A stretch of 64,000 nt of DNA, from contig NZ_CP042997.1 of NCBI RefSeq assembly GCF_008087625.1, forward strand, positions 6,572,001 through 6,636,000, written 5' to 3'. Under the pieces are notes generated by a model. That model saw only the letters and a list, made by a program, of their open reading frames with translations, made no database searches and had not been told where the DNA came from. Both the position numbers and the translations under genes were made by a program. Shown piece after piece: positions 34,362 through 43,331 of this stretch. This DNA comes from Aquisphaera giovannonii. GTDB lineage: Bacteria > Planctomycetota > Planctomycetia > Isosphaerales > Isosphaeraceae. Numbering within the stretch: position 1 is the stretch's first letter; each line of letters starts with the position of its first letter.

Positions 34362-37300
34362 CGGCCGCTCCCCAGCCTCTCGTAGTAGCGACGGACGCCC
34401 TCCGCGAACTGCGGCGGCACCTGGTCCCGGTCGATGGGGACCAACGAGTCGGGCGATTCGCGACGGCGGACCTCCTCGGCGATCCGGTTGCGGAGCTCGC
34501 GGATCGGGTCGGCGACCATGCCTTGCAGCTTGGTCCAGTCCGGCACCTTCGAGTGCCGCTTGAACTCCTCGCGGGCCCCCCGGACGCGGTCGCGGATGCG
34601 GGCGGCCTCGGCGCGGAGGTCCTGGTTCTCGAGCAGCTCCTCCACGTCCCGCATGCGGTCGGACCACTCGCGGAACCCGCCGCCGGTGATCGGCCCGCCG
34701 GGCCCGTTCGAGTTGCGGGTGCCCTCCGCCAACCGCTCGAGCGTGCGGTCGGCGTCCGAGCCTCCGCCGCGCGGACTGCCGCCGGGGTTGTTCGGGGAGC
34801 CGCCTCCGGGATTGCTCGGCTGGGGCGTATCCGCGGCATTGCCTCGAAGGGAGCCGGGGCGTTGGCCGCGTGCCTGACCGCCCCCCTCGCCCTGTACGGG
34901 CTGCTGCCCCTCGGGGCTCTCCGTTCCGGAACCCTGTCCGGGCTGCCGCCCCTCGGGCCCCTCCTGTCCGGCCCCCTGTCCGGGCTGCCGCCCCTCGGGT
35001 CGGTCCTGTCCAGGTCGCTGACCGCGGCCCGGATTCTCGCCCGGTTTACCCTGCCCGGGCTGCTGACCTTCGGGCCGCTCCTGGCCGGGCCCCTGACCTG
35101 GCTGCTGACCTTCGGGCCCGTCCTGGGCGGGGCGCTGTCCGCCGGCTTGATCGCCCTTCTCGCCCTGACCGGGCTGCTCCTGGCCACCTTCGCGATCGCC
35201 GGGCTGCCGCTGGCCACCTTCGCGATCGCCGGGCTGCGGCGGGAAGTTGCGACGCGACCGGGCGGGGTCCTGTCCCGTGGCCTGGGCGATCTCGCGGTCG
35301 ATCTGGTCGGCCAGGTCCTCCACCTCGCCCTGCGCCCGGCGGAGCGCGGCGGTCTCGTCTCCGAGGAGGCTTCGAGCGGCCTGCTCGACCCCCTCGCGGA
35401 CCTGGTCGATCCCCTCGCCGGCCTGGCGGGCGGACTTCGCCGCCTCGTCGGCGAAGCCGGCCTGCGCGAGCTTCTCGGCCTGCTTGAGCGACTCGGGGAC
35501 GGCTTGCTCGTCCGCCTTCCGGGCGGCGTCGAAGAGGTTCTTCGCGAGCAGGGGCTCGGATTCCTCCGCCTCGCTGACGGTCTGCTTCATCCGCTCGGTG
35601 AGCTGGTCCAGGGCTTGCTCCTGCTGCTGGAGGCCCTGCGTGAGCTGCTTGCGGTCCTCGGTGTCGCGGAGGCTCTGGCGGGCGCTCTCCTTCCAGGCGT
35701 CGAGCTTCTCCGAGAGGCGGTCCTGGTTCTCGTCGAGCCGGCGGGCCTGGTCGCGCATCTGGTTGAGGGCGTCGGCGAACTGGTTGGCCGATTGCTTGCG
35801 GAGCTCGTCGCGGACCTCGTTGAGCTTCTGCCCGGCGCGGGTGCCCTCGGTCAGGGCCTGGGAGACCTGGCCCTTCTCCAGGGCCTCGGAGGCCTGCCGG
35901 ACGTGCTCGCGGCCCTGCTGGACCTGCTGCCGGGCGTCGGCCATCCGCTCGCGGTTCTGCTGGTTCTCCATCCGCTCCTGGAGCTCGTCGGTGTCGCGGA
36001 GGATCTGCTGCTGCTGCTCGCGGAGCCGCTTGAGCTGCCGCTCGATCTCGTCCTTCGCCGCCTGCTCCTTCGCCGCCTGGAGCGCCGCCTGAAGCTCCTT
36101 GAGACGCTCGTTGACGTCCGCCTGGCGCTGGGCCAGCTCCTTCAGGCGGCTGGTCACCTGGCGCGTCTCTCGCTGCTCCTGCTCCTTCTGGCTGAGGGCC
36201 TGCTTAGCGCGGCTCTTGTCCTCGAAGCGGTCCTCGTCATTGTTCAGCTCCAGCTGGTCGAGCTGCCGCTGCATGGCCTGGGCGTCGGAGGACCGGCCCC
36301 GCTGGCGCGACCGGCTGCGGACGACCTCCGTCTCCCGGGCCCGGAGCTTCAGCAGGGCCTGGTAGGCGAGCTGCTCGGCCGCGAGCGCCGGCTGGAGCGG
36401 CTGGACGGCCGCTTTGTCGGCCGCCTCGTTCAACGGCTTGATGGCGTCGGCCATGGCCTTTAGGGCCTTCTCCAGTCCGGCCTTCGAGGCGGGGTCCTGG
36501 AGCCTGCCGCCGAGGGCCTTCGCCTTCTCGACGACCGCCTCCTGGCCCTCGCGGACGGCCTTCAAGTCGGCGGCGAAGCTCTCCGTCCGCTTCGATCCGG
36601 CCTCGCGGCGGAGGATCTTCCAGGTGCCGTTGATCACGTCCTTCTGCATCTGGGCCAGTTCCTCCGCCTGGCGGGCGTTGCCGCCGCCCTGCGGCTCGTC
36701 CTGCTCGTTCTCGGCGCTGGCGGAGGGCTGCTCGCCCTGGCGGAAGATCTCCTCGAAGTGGCGGACCTCGGCGAAGTACATGTCGCCTTCCGTCCGCCTC
36801 GGCTTCCCGTCCGGGCCGATGTCCTCGGCCCAGACCGAATACGTGATGAGCTGGTCGGGGGCGGCCTTGAGGGCCTCGAAGTCGACGAGGTGCTCGACCT
36901 GCGCCTTCTTCTGGCCGGGGCGGGATTCTTCACCCAGCACGATCTCCACCGGATCCTTGCCGGCCGGGGTGAGCCGGATGCCGCGGCGGGTCACCCCGAA
37001 GTCGTCGGTCACCTGCGCCTTGAGCTTCAACTCCTCCACCGGCGAGACGCGGACGTCGTGGCCCGGTTGGCTCATGGCGATCGTCGGCGGCCGGTTCGGG
37101 GTCACGTTCACCGACAGGTCGGCCGCGAGCTTGTTCACGCGGCCGTCCGCGTCCTTGAGCCGGACCTTGTAGCGGTGCGACTCGTCGAGGGTGAGCGACG
37201 CGCCGTACACGGGATTGCCCGCGGCGGCCTGCGAGAGCGGCGTCTCCTTGCCCTTCTCGTCCAAGAGCGTCGCCGAGGCCACCTCTTTGTTGGTCCGGAA

Positions 37301-38215
37301 GCTCAGGCTCGCCCTCGTCCCCTCCACGGCGGTCACGTGGCGGATGTCCTCGCCGACCTTCGTCGGCAGGCCCGTGTAGCCCGGGTATTCGAGCGTCGCG
37401 TCGGTCCGGACCAGCTCCGGGTTCTCGTAGACGCGGACGCGGTAGCTCGGGCTCTTGCCGCCGGCGAACTCGACGTGATACGCGAGATCCGCGGCCACCG
37501 ACTCGACGCGGCCGGCGAACGTCGGGTCCTCCAGGCTCCTCGTCATCGGGGCGGGGGAGGGGGAGCCCTCGACGACGAGCTTCGCGTCCGGGGGCACGGC
37601 GGCGGGGAACCGGGCGACGACCAGCAGCGGGCTGCCCTTCTCGAGCTCCGCGTCGCCCGGGGTGACCTCGACCTCCGTCGCCCCCGAGATCGCCGCGGCC
37701 GACGCCTTGACCGGGGCATCCGGGGACGGGCGGACGGCCATCGCGAAATAGCCGAAGGCCGCGACCAGCGCGCAGACGCCCGCCGCGTGGCCGGCCCGGG
37801 CGGCGAAGATCCGGGCCTCGGGGATCATCCGGCCCCAATCGTGGGCCCGGTTGTGCTCGACGGCGTTCTCGACGACGGCCGCCTGGAGGAAGCCGAGCGG
37901 GCCGGGGCGGTTCAGGCCCTCCTCGACGGCCGTGATCAGCCCGGCGTCCAGGTCCGGGTGGGCCTCCTCGATCCGCCTCGCGACCTCGACCGGGTCCCTC
38001 GGCCTCCGCGTCGCGAGCGCCGCGCACGCCAGCCCCGAGGCGAGCGTCACGCCGGCGAGCACCGCCATGACCTCGTAGGACGGCGTGCCCGTCGCGGCGA
38101 TCACGGCGACCATCATCGCCCAGCCGAGCCAGCAGAACGCCAATCCCCCCCAGAGCCGGACCTGCCGGGTGCGGCGGGCGACGCGTTCCAGGGCTTGCTG
38201 CAATTCCCGGATCAT
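34358..38215 (-). CDS. DUF4175 domain-containing membrane protein with coiled coil and Gln/Gly/Pro-rich repeats
   Basis: A 1285-residue protein. Three N-terminal hydrophobic helices (~22-40, 46-66 and 130-150) lie within a region resembling DUF4175. Extracytoplasmic beta-rich domains follow (~165-480). Residues ~500-970 are a very long Gln/Glu/Arg/Ala-rich coiled coil (for example LKELQAALQAAKEQAAKDEI). Residues ~985-1130 are a Gln/Gly/Pro/Glu repeat region of the form PEGQQPGQG, encoded by near-identical DNA repeats. A helical C-terminal domain ends with PPQFAEGVRRYYERLG. The length and layout suggest a scaffold spanning from the membrane. Both ends overlap neighbours as ATGA, so it is translated within the MoxR operon. 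Confidence 0.85.
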   Translation of the reverse strand: MIRELQQALERVARRTRQVRLWGGLAFCWLGWAMMVAVIAATGTPSYEVMAVLAGVTLASGLACAALATRRPRDPVEVARRIEEAHPDLDAGLITAVEEGLNRPGPLGFLQAAVVENAVEHNRAHDWGRMIPEARIFAARAGHAAGVCALVAAFGYFAMAVRPSPDAPVKASAAAISGATEVEVTPGDAELEKGSPLLVVARFPAAVPPDAKLVVEGSPSPAPMTRSLEDPTFAGRVESVAADLAYHVEFAGGKSPSYRVRVYENPELVRTDATLEYPGYTGLPTKVGEDIRHVTAVEGTRASLSFRTNKEVASATLLDEKGKETPLSQAAAGNPVYGASLTLDESHRYKVRLKDADGRVNKLAADLSVNVTPNRPPTIAMSQPGHDVRVSPVEELKLKAQVTDDFGVTRRGIRLTPAGKDPVEIVLGEESRPGQKKAQVEHLVDFEALKAAPDQLITYSVWAEDIGPDGKPRRTEGDMYFAEVRHFEEIFRQGEQPSASAENEQDEPQGGGNARQAEELAQMQKDVINGTWKILRREAGSKRTESFAADLKAVREGQEAVVEKAKALGGRLQDPASKAGLEKALKAMADAIKPLNEAADKAAVQPLQPALAAEQLAYQALLKLRARETEVVRSRSRQRGRSSDAQAMQRQLDQLELNNDEDRFEDKSRAKQALSQKEQEQRETRQVTSRLKELAQRQADVNERLKELQAALQAAKEQAAKDEIERQLKRLREQQQQILRDTDELQERMENQQNRERMADARQQVQQGREHVRQASEALEKGQVSQALTEGTRAGQKLNEVRDELRKQSANQFADALNQMRDQARRLDENQDRLSEKLDAWKESARQSLRDTEDRKQLTQGLQQQEQALDQLTERMKQTVSEAEESEPLLAKNLFDAARKADEQAVPESLKQAEKLAQAGFADEAAKSARQAGEGIDQVREGVEQAARSLLGDETAALRRAQGEVEDLADQIDREIAQATGQDPARSRRNFPPQPGDREGGQRQPGDREGGQEQPGQGEKGDQAGGQRPAQDGPEGQQPGQGPGQERPEGQQPGQGKPGENPGRGQRPGQDRPEGRQPGQGAGQEGPEGRQPGQGSGTESPEGQQPVQGEGGGQARGQRPGSLRGNAADTPQPSNPGGGSPNNPGGSPRGGGSDADRTLERLAEGTRNSNGPGGPITGGGFREWSDRMRDVEELLENQDLRAEAARIRDRVRGAREEFKRHSKVPDWTKLQGMVADPIRELRNRIAEEVRRRESPDSLVPIDRDQVPPQFAEGVRRYYERLGSGR
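34895..35240 (-). repeat. degenerate coding repeats, including a 30-bp exact tandem
   Basis: Repeats within the DUF4175 gene that encode PEGQQPGQG/PEGRQPGQG-type units. A 28-base unit starting CTGGCCACCTTCGCGATCGC occurs twice at a 30-base period (35180-35207 and 35210-35237), giving QPGDREGGQ twice. Other units of similar sequence are spaced irregularly. Such arrays change length by slippage. Confidence 0.85.
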
Positions 38216-40305
38216 GATGCGTGGGCCTCCGCTGGGGTCGCCCGGGGGCGGCCGAGCCAGCCCCCGAGCCAGGTCTCGACGATCAGGACGGCCAGGGCGG
38301 CCAGGATGAGCGGCCGCCAGAGTTTCTGACGACCCTCCAGCTCCTCGATCTGCAACTGGCGCATCGCCTCGCGGTCGGCCTCGACCCTCGCGGCGTCCTT
38401 GGACAGGCGGCAGCCGAGCCGCTCCAGCGTCTCGGCGTCCATGGGCGCGGTCCGGGTCTCCGCCGGGTCCAGGTTGACGGCGAACTCGACCCGGCCCTTG
38501 GCCGTCTCGGCCGCGTAGAGCCCCGGGGCGTCGGTCCCGGAGAACGAGCCCACTCCCGCCTCGATCGCGACCGACGAGCCGTCCGGCTTGCGGACGGTGC
38601 GGGTGCCCTCGGGCAGCCGGACCTGGTCGCCGACGAGCCGCTGGGGCGAGAAGCCCGGATCGGCCCCCGGGCCGGCGAGGAGGCCGTTCAACAGCGGCAC
38701 GAACTTGGACGACCGCGCGAGCTGGCCGTCCGCCGGCCTCCAGCCGCTGGCCATGATCACGACCCGCCCCTTGCCGACGGGCTTCTCCACGATCGCCGGG
38801 TCGCCGCCCTCGAAGCGGGCCAGGACGCGGGCCCCGGCCAGCTTGTCCGCGGGCAGCCGACGGTGCTTCCAGAAGCGGATCTTCGTGAAGTCGTTGAACT
38901 GGGGCGAGGCGAACGGCGCGAAGAGCGGATGGTCGAACGCGATCTCGGTCAGCATCGCGTCGCCCCGCGTCGGGCCCTCCTCGACGATCAGGCCCGGGGC
39001 GTCCGCGAGGGTCGCGAGCGTCGGCACGTTCCCCGCCGCCCCGAGCACCACGAGCACGGTCCCGCCGTCGTTCGCGTACGCACGCAGGCGCTCGGCGTTC
39101 GGCGTGGGCGTCTCGGCCGCCGCGACGACCAGGGGGATGGAGCGGCCGGGGTCCATCGCCAGGGGGGCGTCCGGGGAGACGGGCTCGACCGTCACGGGGC
39201 GTGCCGACGTGCCCTCGAACGCGCGCTTCAGGTAGTAGAGCAGGCCCGAGGCGTCGTCGGCCGCGTCGCGGCCCAGGAAGAGGACGAAGGCCGGCTGCGC
39301 CGAATCGACGGCGAGGTGGAGCGTGTCGTCGAAGTCGTCCGCGTCCCCCGTCAGCTTGACGGCGTGCCCCGGCGGAGTACCCGCGGGCCGGGGCATGCGG
39401 ACGACGCGGGTCTCGCCGGGCGGGACGTAGGCCGGGACGGGCTGCCCCTTGCCGTCAGCCCAGGCGAGCGTGAAGGCCTCGTTCTTCGACGCGGCGTCGT
39501 TCGTGACGCGCACCCTCAGGTCGCCGGCATCCTTCTCGTCCTTCGCCTCCCTGTCTTCCCTGCCGGCGACGGCGCCGAGGCCGGCGTTGGAACCCTCGCT
39601 GGTGACCGTCTTCAGCTCCAGCTCGACGTCCCGGGGCCACTCGAAGTCGCCGAGGACGTCGAGCTCGCTCCCCTGCTGGAGGTCGCTCACCAGGACGATC
39701 CGGCGGGCCAGCTTCGAAGTGTCGCCTGCCGCGTCGCCCGCGTCCTCGATTACGCCGGCGGCGTGGACCAGGGCCCGGCCCAGGCGGGTGGCCTGCCAGC
39801 CCGGCGCGAGCTGATCCACGAGCGACCTCGCGACCACGGCCCGGCGGGCCGGGTCGAGCTTCGACGACTCCTCGAATCCCAGCAGCGTCCGGGGCGAGCC
39901 GTCGAACGCGATCACCGCGAGCTGGTCGCCGGGGAGGCAGCCGTCGATGACCTCGGCCGCCGCGGCCCTGGCCTTCGGCCAGAGGTCGGCCCGCTTCATG
40001 CTCGCGCTCGTGTCGATCAATAGCGCGATGCGGCGGTCCCCCCGGCCCAGGCTCATGCCGGCCGTTTCGCGGAGGAAGGGCCGGGCGAAGGCGACGGCCA
40101 GCAGGATGAGGGCGGCCGCGCGGAGCAGGAGCAGGGGCCACTGGTCCAGCCGGCTCCGTCGCGTGAGGCGGGGCGGCGACGGCTCCAGGAAGATCAGGGA
40201 GCTGAAGGGCACCTCGCCGCGGGTCGTGCGGCGGATCAGGTGGAGGACGATCGGCGCCGCGACGGCGAGGGCACCCAGGAGGTAGAGCGGCGTGAGGAAG
40301 CTCAA
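38212..40305 (-). CDS. BatA-domain and VWA-domain membrane protein
   Basis: A 697-residue protein. The N-terminal BatA-type region (MSFLTPLYLLGALAVAAPIVLHL, then RRTTRGEVPFSSLIFL) and a second helix (QWPLLLLRAAALILLAVAFA) lead to a VWA domain with an intact MIDAS DTSAS starting at D98. Beyond ~300 residues there are beta-rich and GATase-like segments (GGTVLVVLGAAGN) and a final helix near the C-terminus (LILAALAVLIVETWLGGWLG). BatA-type proteins work with MoxR and DUF58 proteins in a membrane or periplasmic complex of unclear function (stress tolerance and chaperone-like roles are proposed). Start at 40305 overlaps the DUF58 stop; the end overlaps the DUF4175 start. Confidence 0.9.
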   Translation of the reverse strand: MSFLTPLYLLGALAVAAPIVLHLIRRTTRGEVPFSSLIFLEPSPPRLTRRSRLDQWPLLLLRAAALILLAVAFARPFLRETAGMSLGRGDRRIALLIDTSASMKRADLWPKARAAAAEVIDGCLPGDQLAVIAFDGSPRTLLGFEESSKLDPARRAVVARSLVDQLAPGWQATRLGRALVHAAGVIEDAGDAAGDTSKLARRIVLVSDLQQGSELDVLGDFEWPRDVELELKTVTSEGSNAGLGAVAGREDREAKDEKDAGDLRVRVTNDAASKNEAFTLAWADGKGQPVPAYVPPGETRVVRMPRPAGTPPGHAVKLTGDADDFDDTLHLAVDSAQPAFVLFLGRDAADDASGLLYYLKRAFEGTSARPVTVEPVSPDAPLAMDPGRSIPLVVAAAETPTPNAERLRAYANDGGTVLVVLGAAGNVPTLATLADAPGLIVEEGPTRGDAMLTEIAFDHPLFAPFASPQFNDFTKIRFWKHRRLPADKLAGARVLARFEGGDPAIVEKPVGKGRVVIMASGWRPADGQLARSSKFVPLLNGLLAGPGADPGFSPQRLVGDQVRLPEGTRTVRKPDGSSVAIEAGVGSFSGTDAPGLYAAETAKGRVEFAVNLDPAETRTAPMDAETLERLGCRLSKDAARVEADREAMRQLQIEELEGRQKLWRPLILAALAVLIVETWLGGWLGRPRATPAEAHAS

Positions 40306-41293
40306 CGGAAGCCCCCTCGCGACGACGACGTCGCGGCCCTCCGGTTCGGCGCGCCGATCCGCCGGGCCCGGGCCTTCAGGAGGTCGAACAGCATCAATTC
40401 GAGCGGCGAGTCGGTGGAGATCGGCTGGAACTCGATCCCCAGGTCGGTGCAGGCGCGGCGGACCTCGTCCGCGTGGTCGTGGAACCGCTTCAGGTAGCTC
40501 CCGCGGGCGGAATCCGGGTCGATGTAAAGCTCCCTGCCGGACTCCGCGTCCCGGAACATGGCCGGCCTGTCGAAGGAGAAGGTCAGCTCCGCGGGGTCGA
40601 GCGTGCGCAGGACGATGACCTCGTGGCCACGGGACCGCAGGTAGCCGAGCTTCGAGCGGAGCATGTCCGCGGGGGCGAGGAGGTCCGAGATCAGGACGAT
40701 GAGCCCCCGCTTCTTCACCGTCGCGGCGATCTCCTCCAGGGGGGTCGCCAGGTCAGTCGCGCGCCCTTTCGGCTCGCGGTCGAGCATGGCCAGGACCCGG
40801 CGGAAGTGGCCCGGGCGGTGGCGGGGCGGCAGGTAATCGGTGATCCGGTCCTCGAACGTGACCAGGCCGACGGCGTCGCGCTGGAGGGTCAGGAAGTAGG
40901 CGATCGTGGCGGCGGCCGTGCGGGCGTACTCGAACTTGGGGAACTCGCCGGAGCGGTACCCCATGGAGCGGCTCGTGTCCAGCACGAGGTGGCAGCGGAG
41001 GTTGGTCTCGTCCTCGAACCGCTTGACGAAGTAGCGGTCCGAGCGGGCGTAGAGGCGCCAGTCGAGGTAGCGGGGGTCGTCGCCGGGGGTGTACTGGCGG
41101 TACTCGCTGAACTCCACCGAGAACCCGTGGAAGGGGCTGCGGTGGATGCCCTTGATGAACCCCTCGACCGCGGCCCGGGCGCGGAGCTGGAGGCTCTTGA
41201 TGCGGAGCAGGGCCTTCGGGTCGATGAGCGACCGCGAGTCGGCTCGCACGCCGGCGCTCGGCTTGGTCGCTGTCCGCGGTCGCTCGGCGGGAC

Positions 41294-41297
<4 letters not shown>
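40302..41297 (-). CDS. DUF58 domain-containing protein
   Basis: A 331-residue DUF58 protein. The family signature YTPGDDPRYLDWRLYARSDRYFVK (residues ~69-92, quoted here in part: PGDDPRYLDW) is followed by a VWA-like segment with a MIDAS-type DTSRS at residues 107-111. Later strands include GLIVLISDLLAPAD. There is no membrane segment, so it is probably cytoplasmic, between the MoxR ATPase and the BatA-type membrane protein, with which it is encoded and translationally coupled (ATGA at both ends). Confidence 0.93.
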
Positions 41298-42304
<1,007 letters not shown>

Positions 42305-42373
42305 GATGGCTCCCTTCGGATCGACCGACCTCGCCGCCGCCCTCGCGGCGAGCCCTGTTGCCTTGCGAAGCGG

Positions 42374-43258
42374 TCAGTGGGTCATGGCGTAGGTGACGAT
42401 GTTGATGCCCATCGGGTACGACTTCTTCTCGGAGAACTCGTGGAAGTACTCGGCGTTCTCGCCCTCGCGCTCCCAGCCGTCGCCGAGGTCCGTGTTGTGG
42501 CAGATGAGGACCATCAGGCGGTCCTTGTCGTCCGAGATGCCGCGGTAGTGGACCTCGCGAGAGCCCGGCCCGTGGTCCTCCCAGGTCTCGCCCGAGTAGG
42601 CCCAGGTGTGGATGCTCGGGACCTGCGGCCGCTCCTTCAGCCGGTAGACGCACTGGAAGACCGGGTGCGAGAGGTCCAGCTCCGCCGGCTCCCGGTCGGG
42701 GAAGACGCGCTTGATCTCGCGGTAGAAGTTCTGGTACTGCGCCTCGCCCCAGAAGTCGTCCACCATCAGGAAGCCGCCGTTGAGCAGGTAGCGGCGGAGC
42801 GCGACGACCTCCTCCTCGGAGAAGACGAGCCGCCCCGGCTCGATCATGTAGAGGAATGGGTAATCGAAGAGGTCCTCATCGGTCAGCCGGACGATGACCG
42901 ACTTCGGGTTCACCTTGAGCGACGTCAGCTGCTGGAGCCGGTACGAGAAATTGAGGTCGCTGTCCGGCCAGTCGGTGTCCCACGTGCCGCCGCCCCAGCC
43001 ACCTCGGCCCCGGCGGCCCATGCCGTAGCCGGAGCTGTACTGCACCCGGGCGAACGTGAACACGTCCTTCTTGAATCGCTCGTCGACCTTCCAGTCCGGC
43101 ACGCCCGCGCGGTCGTCTGGGATGCCGTCGAGCGGGTTCTGCCTCCGCCAGCCGCCCGGCCCGCGCCCCCAGGGCGGCTGGGCAATGGCCATGCCGCCGA
43201 CGACGCCGATCAGGCCGAGGGCAGCGACCGCGAGGAGTTTCCGGCGGCTTCGCGGCAT
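42374..43258 (-). CDS. DUF4159 domain-containing exported protein
   Basis: A 294-residue protein with an N-terminal export signal (LLAVAALGLIGVVGGMAIAQ, cleavage near residue 26). The DUF4159 region (~65-290) has VFTFARVQYSSGYGMG, WDTDWPDSDLNFSYRLQQLT, DEDLFDYPFLYMIEPGRL and the strand-loop YLLNGGFLMVDDFWGE. The fold is GATase-like without an obvious catalytic triad. A Gly/Arg/Trp-rich insert (RRGRGGWGGG) sits near residue 80. It begins the MoxR operon on the minus strand. Exact role unknown. Confidence 0.88.
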   Translation of the reverse strand: MPRSRRKLLAVAALGLIGVVGGMAIAQPPWGRGPGGWRRQNPLDGIPDDRAGVPDWKVDERFKKDVFTFARVQYSSGYGMGRRGRGGWGGGTWDTDWPDSDLNFSYRLQQLTSLKVNPKSVIVRLTDEDLFDYPFLYMIEPGRLVFSEEEVVALRRYLLNGGFLMVDDFWGEAQYQNFYREIKRVFPDREPAELDLSHPVFQCVYRLKERPQVPSIHTWAYSGETWEDHGPGSREVHYRGISDDKDRLMVLICHNTDLGDGWEREGENAEYFHEFSEKKSYPMGINIVTYAMTH

Positions 43259-43331
43259 GGTCCGTGCTCCGAAAGGCTGGCGCTGTCCGGGCGAATGATG
43301 AGGCGGGCGGGAAGGCCCCGGGAGGGCGAGG

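Noticed and set aside
34331-36463. 710-codon plus-strand frame full of leucine
   Set aside because: Leu-rich because it is antisense to Gln/Glu/Lys-rich coiled-coil codons of the DUF4175 gene; hydrophobicity is an artefact.
42330-42352. 8-bp inverted repeat CTCGCCGC/GCGGCGAG between the DUF4159 and MoxR genes
   Set aside because: Short, with no U-run; common by chance in such GC-rich DNA.
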